This document shows, in pieces, positions 21,301 through 33,300 of a stretch of DNA of 64,000 bases. The position numbers and the translations under genes are program-made. The stretch lies in assembly GCA_032433765.1 (NCBI GenBank), contig JAVIAB010000049.1, positions 17,627,296 through 17,691,295 of the forward strand, read 5' to 3'. How positions within the stretch are numbered: the stretch's first letter is position 1; every line of letters begins with the position of its first letter. The DNA is from Megaustenia siamemsis (Eukaryota; Mollusca; Gastropoda; Stylommatophora; Ariophantidae). A model generated the notes under the pieces. It had not been told where the DNA came from. It ran no database searches and was given only the letters and a program-made list of their open reading frames with translations.

Positions 21301-24300
21301 TCATATTTATAGTTATAGTTACTGTTATTGTTATAGTTATAGTTACTGTTATAGTTATAGTTATAGTTACTGTTATAGTTATAGTTATAGTTAGTGTTAT
21401 AGTTATAGTTATAGTTACTGTTATAGTTATAGTTACTGTTATAGTTATAGTTTCACTGCAAATGAATGAAAATCCATAATTGCTGAATTACCTGTGCCAG
21501 TGGAATCATCCGAATGAATATCTCATTGAATATCCAAATAAAGAAAGGCAGCTGCAGTCCCATCATAGCCACAGCACATGCCAAAAAACATAAGGCCAAG
21601 TGGCACTGAAAGTGAATGCAGCTGAACTGTCTTTAGTCATACGATATCATCATTCATCATAAGCAAATTGAACATAGAAACATGATCTGGATGAAAAACA
21701 CAGCTCACAGTGTGCACAGAGCACTAAACTCAGAAGCTCCAGCAGCAATCCGGACTTGGAATATGAGGAAACTGCAACAAGGAACACTTTTCAGACAGTG
21801 CCTCAACTATTCCTGTCATCTAGTCCGCCATATTGACCAGAAGTTCAAATACTGTTGTTTACAATATTTTGAGTTAACCTGCCAGTTGGTCCCAGAAATG
21901 GGGTGCGCATTGTAATGATGGGTTTTAAACCAGGTCAACATAGATTTGGTTCTTGGCAGGGTTGAAACATTTATTCAGTGAAAGCTGTCACCCTTACGTC
22001 CCCATAAACAACAGACATGGCTCGTTCATCCCTTCAGACCACCCAAAAATAATCTACACTCAACAATCAACTAAGAAAGAAAAAAATCAGTTATTAGGCC
22101 ACCCAATAATCAAGTAAGAAAGAAAAAAACAGTTGTTAGGCCACTAAACAATCAACTCAGAAAGAAAAAATCAGTTATTAGGCCACTCAACAATCAACTA
22201 AGAAAGAAAAAAATCAGTTATTAGGCTTCCCAACAATCAACTAAGAAAGAAAAAAATCAGTTATTAGGCTTCCCAACAATCAACTAAGAAAGAAAAAAAT
22301 CAGTTGTTAGGCCGCTCAACAATCGACTCAGAAAATAGTTGCCAAGCCACTCAACAATCATACATGTGAATACAGATACAAATGAATAGAAGATACAATA
22401 CATAGTGAAATAGAAGACACAATACATAGTGAAATAGAAGACACAATACGTAGTGAAATAGAAGAAACAATACATAGTGAAATAGAAGACACAATACATA
22501 GTGAAATAGAAGACACAATACATAGTGAAATAGAAGACACAATACATAGTGAAATAGAAGAAACAATACATAGTGAAATAGAAGAAACAATACATAGTAA
22601 AATAGAAGATACAATACATAGTGAAATAGAAAATACAATACATAGTACAATAGAAGACACAATACATAGTACAATAGAAGACACAATACATAGTACAATA
22701 GAAGACACAATACACTGTGAAATATAAGATACAATACATAGTGAAATAGAAGATACAATACATAGTAAAATAGAAGATACAATACATAGTGAAATAGAAG
22801 ATACAATAAAAGTGCAATGCAGCTCAATAATGTTCATTGCATCTTAATATTGGTATATTACAACTCACTTATAGTGCATTACAATTAATTAATAATGCAC
22901 TTGATTCTTGATACTTCCGGCACTGTTAGATGTTGCATAAGGTTTATAGTGTTTTTCGCCACTCATCTTTGTTCCAGGTGAGATATTCAATCTTATCTAA
23001 TGAATATATGCCTGCCAACTTTGCTTCTCTTATAAGTATTCTTTTTAGTGTCTCTTTATGCCTTCCTCTTTTTCTGTATCCTGATGTTTCCCATAGAAGA
23101 GCCTGTTTTGGAATTCTCTAGTTGTCTCTTCTCAGCACATGTCCAACAATTACGTCTGTCTTCTTTCCTTAATTGCAGAGGAAATCTATAGTTGCATGGC
23201 CATTTCTCTTATTTCAATATTAGTCTTTAATTCATTCCATTGTTTACAAAGTGTTTTTCTTAGGCATTTATCTTCAAAAACATCTAGTTCTTTTCTAAAT
23301 CTCTCTGATGTTTTCCAGCTTTCACATGCTTAGGTAAGTGATAATACAATTCTCTAATAATACACTACACCTCACTAAGTGCAGCTTACACCACAACTCA
23401 CTATGTGCAGCTTACACCACAACTCATTAAGTGCAGCTTACACCACAACTCACTAAGTGCAGCTTACCTCACAACTCACTAAGTGCAACTTACACTGTAA
23501 CTCACTAAGTACAGCTTACATCACAACTCACTAAGTGCAGCTTACACCACAGGTCACTAACAGTGCATCACCAGAACTCACTAAGTACAGCTTACATCAC
23601 AACCCACTAAGTGCAGCTTACACCACAACTCACTAACAGTGCTTCACTGTAACTTTCTAAGTGAAGCTTACACCACAACTCACTAAGTGCAGCTTACACT
23701 ACAACTTCACTAAGTGCAGCTTACACTACAACTCACTAAATAATTTTAAAAGCAATGCCACTGAAACTCAAAAAAAGAGTTCAGCAGTTGCTACAACTCC
23801 TGACATATATCCACTTACCAATATTTCAGCAGCAGGATTGCAGCCTGACCAGATCACCTGCATGGGCTTAACAACAATGAGAGCCAGCTTTATCACATGG
23901 GACAGGTACTTTTGCATGGTGATGATTGTTTGTTTGAAATCATTTCAATCAATTTTTTTGTTTAAAAAATGAAAAAAAAAAACAATTATTGTTTATGTTC
24001 AGAAGAAGGAAAATGTTGTTGGTGGAAAATAAAGGTTATTGTCCACTTTCTGCCACCACACAGTGTATAGATAAGAGCTTTTAATTCTTTCTGTATGCTT
24101 CAATGCACAGTATGTCATGCAGATTTCAGTCACATACATTAAGCAGCAGAGTGTGTCACTCTCAATTTGATTAATGTAAACCATATTCTCTTTACGTGCC
24201 TTGTATCAACTTGGTATTGGTGAAATCTAATTCCTTGTTAAGAAGGTTGAGAATGCCATGGACAGCTAAGAAGAGTAATGAAAATGTTCTGAAAGAGGCC

Positions 24301-27300
24301 AAAGCAAAAAGATAACTATTATCCACTATTAGGAAGAAAAGAAACAATCATCATTTTTTTGCCATGTAATGAGAAAGGAACAGCTGGAATATATTGTAAC
24401 ATGTGGAAAAAAATCAAGAGTCAAAGAAATAGAGGGAAGCAAAGAGAAACGATACCAGACAGCTTAAGAGAATGGCTTGGGAGAAGGTCAACAACAGAAA
24501 TGATAAATAACTGTCGAGATCAAAAGTTGTGGAGAGACATGATCACCTATGCCAGCAGGCATGGTATTTGATAGTGATGAATTCCTTGTTCAATTATATA
24601 CAAATTCATATATAATATGTTATGAGTTAGATAAATATAAAGCATGTAGACTGATATTTAAAACTATGAAAAATGCTGCCGCTAAAGTCTCTTCCATTTT
24701 GATAATAAAAACCTTCCAGGCTGAAAGAGTTAATTCCTCCTTCCTTTCTCTATTGACCTTTCGAGACGTAACCGGCCCATAGGGCGTAGACCAAGATACA
24801 CCTTCTCCTATATGAATTTTTTGTTCTAGCAGTTTTCTTTTAAAGATATTTTATCAAATCTCGCCATCTGTCTCTGTTCTGTGCAAGCAGTTCTATCTCA
24901 TTGAGGGAGCCGATTCCTGCTGCTCTTGCCTCTCTCATCAATGTTCTTCTCAGTGTCTCCCTGGGTCTTCCTCTTTTTCTTTTACCTGTTGTTTCCCATA
25001 TGAGGGCTTGCTTTGCTATTCGGTTATTATCTCTTCTCATCACATGTCCTGGACTGGACGTCATGGGACGCACCAAAATGGACGCTTCTTGCGTCCAAGC
25101 CATGTAAACAATGTTGACTTTCCTTGTCTCCAACGGTTTATCTCATTCAATTAGAGAATTTCACGCTATGTGTTACCACAGTGAGATGGCGGATTTTTTT
25201 GCAAAGTAAACACGGGTTTGATAATAAATGTGTGTACACAGTTCGTTAACCATCGCTGCAGTTCAAGTCTTTATTCGCTGGCTTCGTTAGCAACAATGAA
25301 AGCTAATGACCTTACTTGTGCAGCCGGTTGGTTTGGGACAAATTGTACGTTACAATGTCACTGCTATAATGGCTTAGTTTGTGACAAAACTACAGGGACA
25401 TGCCCAAACAATGACAGTTGTCAGCACACAATTTTTGGACCCCAATGTCAGTACTTGGATTTTATTTGCAAATATGCCCAAAAATCTGAACCTACTTTCC
25501 TGTTTGATAACAACGACTCCTCATGTAATCCGGACACAGATTCTACATCAGTTGAGGCAACTCTCAATCAATCTTTGCCGTGCTCCTGGTTTAGGATTTA
25601 TGCGAATGACTTAAAATATCCGGACAGCTTCACGGCAAAACTGAATGGTTCTGCCTCATGTAACAATGTATCAAGGTTTGTAGTTAGTCCGCACGAGATT
25701 GATGCCTTCTGCCCTGGGGCTGGTCTGATCAACAAATTACGGATTGAAAGGGCGATAGTTGCAAATATCTGCTCCAACTACATTGGCGGGGGTCGGAAAC
25801 TGGCTCTCAAACAGAACACAAACCAGACCGATTTAATGCACAAAACATTTGATGCTTGTTATACAGGAGACGGATGTGGACCAGAGGCCGCAGTTAATAG
25901 CAAAAGAAAGACCAATCTCTATGACAATGACTGCACACACACACAATGTAGAAGTGGAATCAATTCTGTTTACTGGTATCTGAACTTTGCAACGCCCCAG
26001 AAGACTCACATCATTCGAATCTATCATCGACCTAGCACTATGATTCGGATAAAAAATGCCACTCTAAAGGCTTTCTCTGACAGTGGCGGAGTAGTGTTCC
26101 AGTATAATGATATATCCTACCCTAATTTATCTGTCAACACTATTGTAGTCAAAACACAAACGTCAATGACACACATTAAGATTGAGTTCTCACCGACCAT
26201 TTCGCAGACCGACAGTGCACTGACGGTATGTGAGGTGCAAACATTTACAGACACCTATTGTCTCGACGAGCATTCTTGTCGTTTTGTGCAGTGTGTAGTG
26301 GGTGTAGTAAAGGCTGCAATGTCATCATCGGTACTTGTCACGGCTACTGTTCACATGAGATCTATGGACACGACTGTTCCGGGTCTTGTCTCAGTGTCTG
26401 TCCTTTATTTGAGGAAAAATCTGGAAAATGCCTACAATGTAAACATCTTGGCTATACCTGTAATGACACTTGTCCAGATGGTAATTTTGGGCTACAGTGC
26501 GAACAGATGTGTTCTGATGGCTGTGACATCATATGTACTCTCAAATGTCCGGACAACTGTTTCAACGACACCTGTCAACAGTCAATCGGGAATCTGTACA
26601 TGCAAGAGAACGTTCTATGCGTCAGACTGCACTCTCATATCTCCGGACAACTGTTTAACGAAACCTGTGATTCCCACGTTCAGAAGAATCTGCCGACTAC
26701 AACAAGCCCAAGCATATGGACACTTTAATGTGTTTCTGTGCTAGACATGGTTCATTTTTTGGTGTTTTTTAGTGAAGCCATGGCTCATATCTTGCTGTGC
26801 TTCTGTCCTAGCCATGGCTCATATCTTAGCTTGTGTGTGCTGGCCATGGCTCATATCTTGGTGTGTGTCATGTTAGTCATGTCTCATATCTCGGTGTGTC
26901 CGTGTTAATCATGTCTCATATCTTTATGTGTGTCTGTGTAGTCATATCTCATATCTTAGTGTGTACCAGTGTTAGTCATATGTCATATCTTTGTGTGTGC
27001 ATGTCTGGGTTAGTGATATCTCATATCTTTGTGTGCATGTTTATGTTAGTCATGTCTCATATCTTTGTGTGTGCATGTCTGTGTTTGTCACATCTATTAT
27101 CCTTGTGTGTGCATGGCTATGTTAGTCCCATCTCATTTCTTTGTGTGTGCATATCTATGTTAGTCATATCTCTTATCTTTGTGTGCATGTCTATGTTAGG
27201 CATGTGTCATATCTTTGTGTGTGCATGTCAATGCCAGTTATATCTCATATCTTTATGTGCATGTTTATGTTAGTCATGTGTCATATATCTTGATGTGTGT

Positions 27301-30300
27301 CAGTGTTAGTCATGCCTCGTATCGCTGTGTGCATGTCTGCATTAGTCACACCTCATATCTTTGTGTGTGCGTGTCTGTGTTAGTCACATCTCACATCTTT
27401 GTGTGTGTATGTCTGTGTTAGTCACATCTCACATCTTTGTGTGTCCGTGTCTGTGTTAGTCACCTCTAGTGACTCGGGCAGATGGTGCTCGTAAACCTGG
27501 GAGGGCCTACCATCTAAGGGCAGAATCCCCCTACAGAAAAGATCATCTGCTGCCTTGCAGGAAGATTGGGGACAATCAAAGGCTAGGGAAAGCAAACCCG
27601 AATAAAATGCTGGCTGAAATCGGATGCACTGGGCCACTGGCGCAGAACACAGTGCAACGTATTAACGGGTGTTCAGTCAGAGTGGATCTGACAGACTCTA
27701 ATTGTGATGTTCTGTCTGTGGGGGCGATCAACACACTTAGCCTGACAGCTGACTTCACATGAGAGTCTGGAATCCTTACTCTGATTGAGTCCTGAACGCA
27801 GAGAGAGAGAGAGAGAGATCACATGTCCAACATATGACCATCGTCTTTTCTTTATTACTGAAGATATTAGTGGTTGATTGGCGATTTCTCTAATTTCCTC
27901 GTTTGTTTTGAATTCGTTCCATTCTATACCAAGTATTTTCCTTAGACATTTATTTTCGAATGCGTTCAACTTTGTTTCTATATCTCTTGTTGTTTTCCAG
28001 CTTTCACACGCATACGTAAGGGTTGATAGTACATTTGATTTGAATAGCCTAAGTTTTGTGTTTGTGCTGATAAGTTTTGATTTCCACAACTTTTCAAGGC
28101 TTCTGAAAGACATTGCTGCTTTAGCTATTCTGATTCTAATTTCTTTGCTCGTATCCCCTTCTCGATCAATGTGACTTCCAAGATAGATAAAGTGATCGAT
28201 CTCTTCTACTGGTTTGTTTTCCATGTATATTTTGTCACCTGTTGGAATTAAACTAGTCATGACTTTAGTCTTTTCATGATTGATCTCAAGCCCAATTTTG
28301 CTGGCTATTGATGATAGTTCATTTGTGTTTTCCTGCATCGTTTTTATCTGACTGCTGATGAGAACTATGTCATCAGCAAAGTCGAGGTCCTCTAAATGGT
28401 CTCCTTGTATCCATTCGATGCCTTTATTACCAGTGCAGCATTTCCCTTCCTTTTAATGATATCATTACATAACAGTAAATCATTAACCACATATGATATA
28501 CCTTCTTTCTACCAGTAATTAACTTAAAAATGGTTAATTTACAAAAATTATTGTCTTTACTTTACTTTACTTTACTTTACTTTACTTTACTTTACTTTAC
28601 TTTACTTTACTTTACTTTACTTTACTTTGCTTTACTTTATTTTTACTCTGTTTCTAATACTTTCCAAGGTAAAGAAAAATAATGCAGTATTTGGGTCAAT
28701 ACTTTTCTAGTCCATTAGTCGTCAGCCAAATAATTTTTTATAGATCATCCTCACTGCATGTTGAGAGGGGAGCAGAAGTGCCTGCGACTTGCGGTCACAA
28801 CAGCAGGGTCTGTGCACCATCAGCTGACCAAGACCTAGTAGTTCTACCTCCTGTGGTCTCCCCTGGTAACAGTCTGCATCAAAACAGGCTGGCTAACAGA
28901 AGCTAGGATCGACATGTTCCCTGTAGTGGTGGCTGTTACTGATTAAGGACCCGGTATTGCAGTACCTCTGGGCTGGACTAGTAGTTTCCCAGCATAGCCT
29001 GGGATAGACGAACTCCAACTTCTCCAGTAAGAGCCAGGAATGTCAAGAAAGCCATTATGACCCGCCACATCAAATGAGTCAAAGGGCAACAGGCCCACAT
29101 CAACTCGTGGCAATCCATCAACAACAACAACACTGCATTATGAGCAGCTTCATTAAGTTCTTGAATCTCCTCCTCAGTAAATACCTCAATGTTCACAGAA
29201 TCCAGAGGGATTGAATTTTGCGTGAATATCTGTTTTTCATATATTTTCACACTGACTGGGTAGATTTTTCTCCTATTAATTTTGCTTCAGCTGTAGTCAT
29301 TTTTGGCCTTTCTTTTTTATTTTCAATTGTCAAGAGTTCTTTAATGTGCACATTAATAGCAGCAATTAACAGAAATTATATGAAGGACTAGACATTGGAT
29401 CTCATTACCTTGATATTAGGGGAGGTTAAAAATGTAAAAACAACCACAGATTCGATTTTAGAAAAATTCTAAACACCTTAAAATCCTACCTCTAGAATAC
29501 CTGCACCCCATCCAACCTCTAGAATAATACCACTCCAACTTACCCATAGAATACTAGCACCCCATCTTACCTCTAGAATAATACTACCTGTCTGTTGGAA
29601 TTAAACTTTTCATGACTTTAGTCTTTTCATGATTGATCTCAAGCCCAATTTTGCTGGCTATTGATGATAGTTCATTTGTGTTTTCCTGCATCATTTTTAT
29701 CTGACTGCTGATGAGGACTATGTCATCAGCAAAGTTGAGGTCCTCCAAATGGTACACTAAACTAGTAACCACATATTGTCTTTTAAAAACATCATTACAT
29801 AACATAACAGTAAAATATTAACTACATATTGTCTTTTAATGATATCATTACATAACAGTAAATCATTAACCACATATGACATATGGTATCCTTAATGACA
29901 TCATTTCACAGTTAACTATTAACTACATATTACAATGTAATGACATCATTACACAGTAAACTATTAACTACATATTACAATGTAATGACATCATTTCACA
30001 GTAAACTATTAACTACATATTACAATGTAATGACATCATTACATAATTGTAAATCTGAAAACCATATTTACATGTCTCTTCAGGGAAACTGGCCAACCAT
30101 TTCACAACATAATAACGTGGCAAGACCTCCGAGCTATCAAATACGTTTACGAGTGGAACAGATCCTTACGGCTATTACTACTCAATACAGTTGCTAAATT
30201 GCTCTACAAAATATTTGATAAGAAGAGCTACCTGGCAGCCAGTGTTCTGAAATTCATGTCCAAGCAGGTCACTTTAAAACTGCTGTGGGTGTTGGACAAT

Positions 30301-33300
30301 GTTCCAGCAGTAAGTGTCCACTTTGTGTGTTGTGTTGTGTGGGTAACAGCATCAAGATGTATAGAGATGCCAAGCTGCTGTAAAGCTGATGATAATAGCG
30401 ACAATTTTGTTAAAAAAAAAAGAGAAAAAAAAGGTGGTATGGTAACTGCTTTACGTAGGTGAGAAACAAAACAAAAGTCGAACGACATTTCGGCCAAGTA
30501 GACCTTCAGCTGGAACAATATTTGAATAGTTGAATAGCTGGAACAATAGATGCTGGAACAATAGATGCTGGAACAATAGATGCTGGAACAATAGATGTCG
30601 GAACAATAGATGCTGGAACAATATTTCAATAGTTGAATAGCTGGAACAATAGATGCTGGAACAATAGTTGCTGGAACAATAGATGCTGGAACAATAGATG
30701 TTGGAACAATAGATGCTGGAACAATATTTGAATAGTTGAATAGCTGGAACAATAGATGTCGGAACAATAGATGCTGGAACAATAGATGCTGAAACAATAG
30801 ATGTCGGAACAATAGATGCTGGAACAATATTTGAATAGTTGAATAGCTGGAACAATAGATGTCGGAACAATAGATGCTGCAACAATATTTGAATAGTTGA
30901 ATAGCTGGAACAATAGATGCTGGAACAATATTTGAATAGTTGAATAGCTGGAACAATAGATGCTGGAACAATAGAACAATATTGTTCCAGCTGAAGGCCT
31001 ACTTGGCCAAAACATTGTTCGACTTTCATTTTGTTTCTCACATATGTAAAGCTGTTACCATACCACTTTTTCTTTTTTTTTTCAAGCTTCCGGGTTCACC
31101 TAGCCTTAAATGGGTACCAGATTTTCTATGGAAAAGTAAAGCAGCATAGGCGTAATACCGACCACATTACCCCAAAGATCATGTGCCGAAGGTCTGTAAA
31201 ATTTATGGTCAATAACATCATATTCCCTATATGCCACTTGGCGTGACAGGGCTCTTTACTTTCATCATCATCATCATCAAGTACTGAGCCTGCTGGCGTA
31301 GGTGATCATGTCTCTCCACAACTTTCGATCTCGACAGTTATTTATCATTTCTGTTGTTGACCTTCTGCCAAGCCATTCTTTAAGCTGTCTGCTATTTTTT
31401 CTCTTTACATCCCTCTATCTCTTCGTCCCTCAATTTTCCCAGTTGTTACAATATATTCCAGTTGTTATCTTCTCATTACATGGCCAAAAAATGATGATTG
31501 TTTCTTCCTAATATTTGAAATCAGCTCTCTTTTTCCTTTGACCTCTTTCAGAACATTTTTATTACTCTTCTTAGCTGTCCATGGTATTCTCAACATTCTT
31601 CTGTAAAACCACATTTCTACAGACTCTTTACTTTACTTACTAGTAAAAATCACTACCACTTAAATGTAACATTAGGAGCTCTAAAAATAATATTTTCTTT
31701 GAACTTTTTAACACACAGCTGTGTGTTTACACTAGGAGAGATACAGGGAACTGAGATTACCAGTCTCAAGTTGATTTATGACCTGATTTTGACCTCAGGA
31801 GTCAGACGTGTTATGATGTCTTTCAGTATGGACGCTGTAAGTCTGTCAGTATGTTCAGCTACCCTACAGCATTATTTGCTGCATTGCTCCAGTTACATAG
31901 GGTTCAAAGAGTTGTATGTTTGCTGAGTGATGACCAAGAACATTTCAAAGCAAAAAAAATTTATATATACGAGTATATATGTATATATATAAATTTCTCG
32001 AAAATTGACAAATATTTTTTTTTGCGTTATATGAGATCAATCTCACAAATAAGACCAAAAAAATACAACAACAATGGAAACAAATAAAAAAAATCAGGGG
32101 TCTCCGAAAGTGATAGTTAGGCAGGTACAAGAAGGAGGGAATGTATGAACTCTGCAAAATGTCAATTTTTTGAAGAATTTGTGTTTTTGATGTGGTAATT
32201 ATTACTATGGTATAGTAATTTAGGGAAAGGGGAGCCACTATCCCCAAGCAAATACTATATGGTGAACTAATACGTGGAAAAAAGACAAATAAGCAGACCT
32301 AAACTATGATATAGAGATATCTGTAAATCATCTCCGAATGACTTCTCCATCTGTGAAAATTACTAGGGACATCTGGAAAGTGATTGCACATCATGGAGAG
32401 CATTTATACAGAATGGTATAACATCTTTTGAGACTGCGCTAATATCACAATATTAGAATTATGAAGAAGCTCATATCAACAACATTAGAATTGTGAAGAA
32501 GCTTATATCACAATATTAGAATTATGAATAAGCTCATATCAACAACATTAGAATTATGAAGAAGCTCATATCACAATATTAGAATTATGAAGAAGCTTAT
32601 ATCACAATATTAGAATTATGATGGAGCTCATATCACAATATTAGAATCATGAAGAAGCTCATATCACAATATTAGAATTATGAAGAAGCTTATATCACAA
32701 CATTAAAATTATGAAGAAGCTTATATCACAATATTAGAATTATGAAGAAGCTCATATCACAATATTAGAATTATGAAGAAGCTTATATCACAATATTAGA
32801 ATTATGAAGAAGCTCATATCAACAACATTAGACTTACTTCAATTATGAAGAAGCTCATATCAACAACATTAGAATTATGAAGAAGCTTATATCACAATAT
32901 TAGAATTATGAAGAAGCTCATATCACAATATTAGAATTATGAAGAAGCTTATATCAACAACATTAGACTTACTTCAATTATGAAGAGGCTTATATCACAA
33001 TATTAGAATTATGAAGAAGCTTATATCAACAACATTAGAATTATGAAGAAGCTTATATCACAATATTAGAATTATGAAGAAGCTTATATCAACAACATTA
33101 GACTTACTTCAATTATGAAGAGGCTTATATCACAATATTAGAATTATGAAGAAACTCATATCAACAACATTAGAATTATGAAGAAGCTTATATCACAATA
33201 TTAGAATTATGAAGAAGCTCATATCACAATATTAGAATTATGAAGAAGCTTATATCAACAACATTAGACTTACTTCAATTTTGAAGAAGCTTATATCACA

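Larger units (their letters stand above)
25050..27817 (+). mobile_element. Composite retroposon: EGF-gene fragment + VNTR + domain M + GA tail
   Basis: The direct repeat ATCACATGTCC at 25039-25049 and 27818-27828 bounds it exactly, inside LINE-B. Order on the plus strand: a GC-richer 5' leader with a 7-bp hairpin (TGGACGC/GCGTCCA, 25079-25097); an intronless EGF/galactose-binding ORF region (about 25296-26744); a 38-bp minisatellite (26745-27465); domain M (27466-27798); and a GA repeat (27799-27817). The TSD, the 3' repeat tail and 5'-truncated relatives (37303-37411; about 49938-51392) point to target-primed reverse transcription. There is no reverse transcriptase of its own, so it must be non-autonomous. 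Confidence 0.85.
24745..28440 (-). mobile_element. LINE-B copy split by the M-family composite insertion
   Basis: The 3' end and ORF C-terminus lie at 24745-25049. The RT thumb and the FADDIVLIS catalytic motif (about 28360-28395) lie at 27829-28440. The two halves join seamlessly when 25050-27828 is removed, with ATCACATGTCC present once. This is the longest LINE-B copy by coding content ([20 protein letters not shown]). Its 5' end is missing. Confidence 0.92.

Noticed and set aside
20796..21479. 227-codon Ile/Val-rich frame
   Set aside because: An 18-bp GTTATA-type simple repeat, open in several frames.
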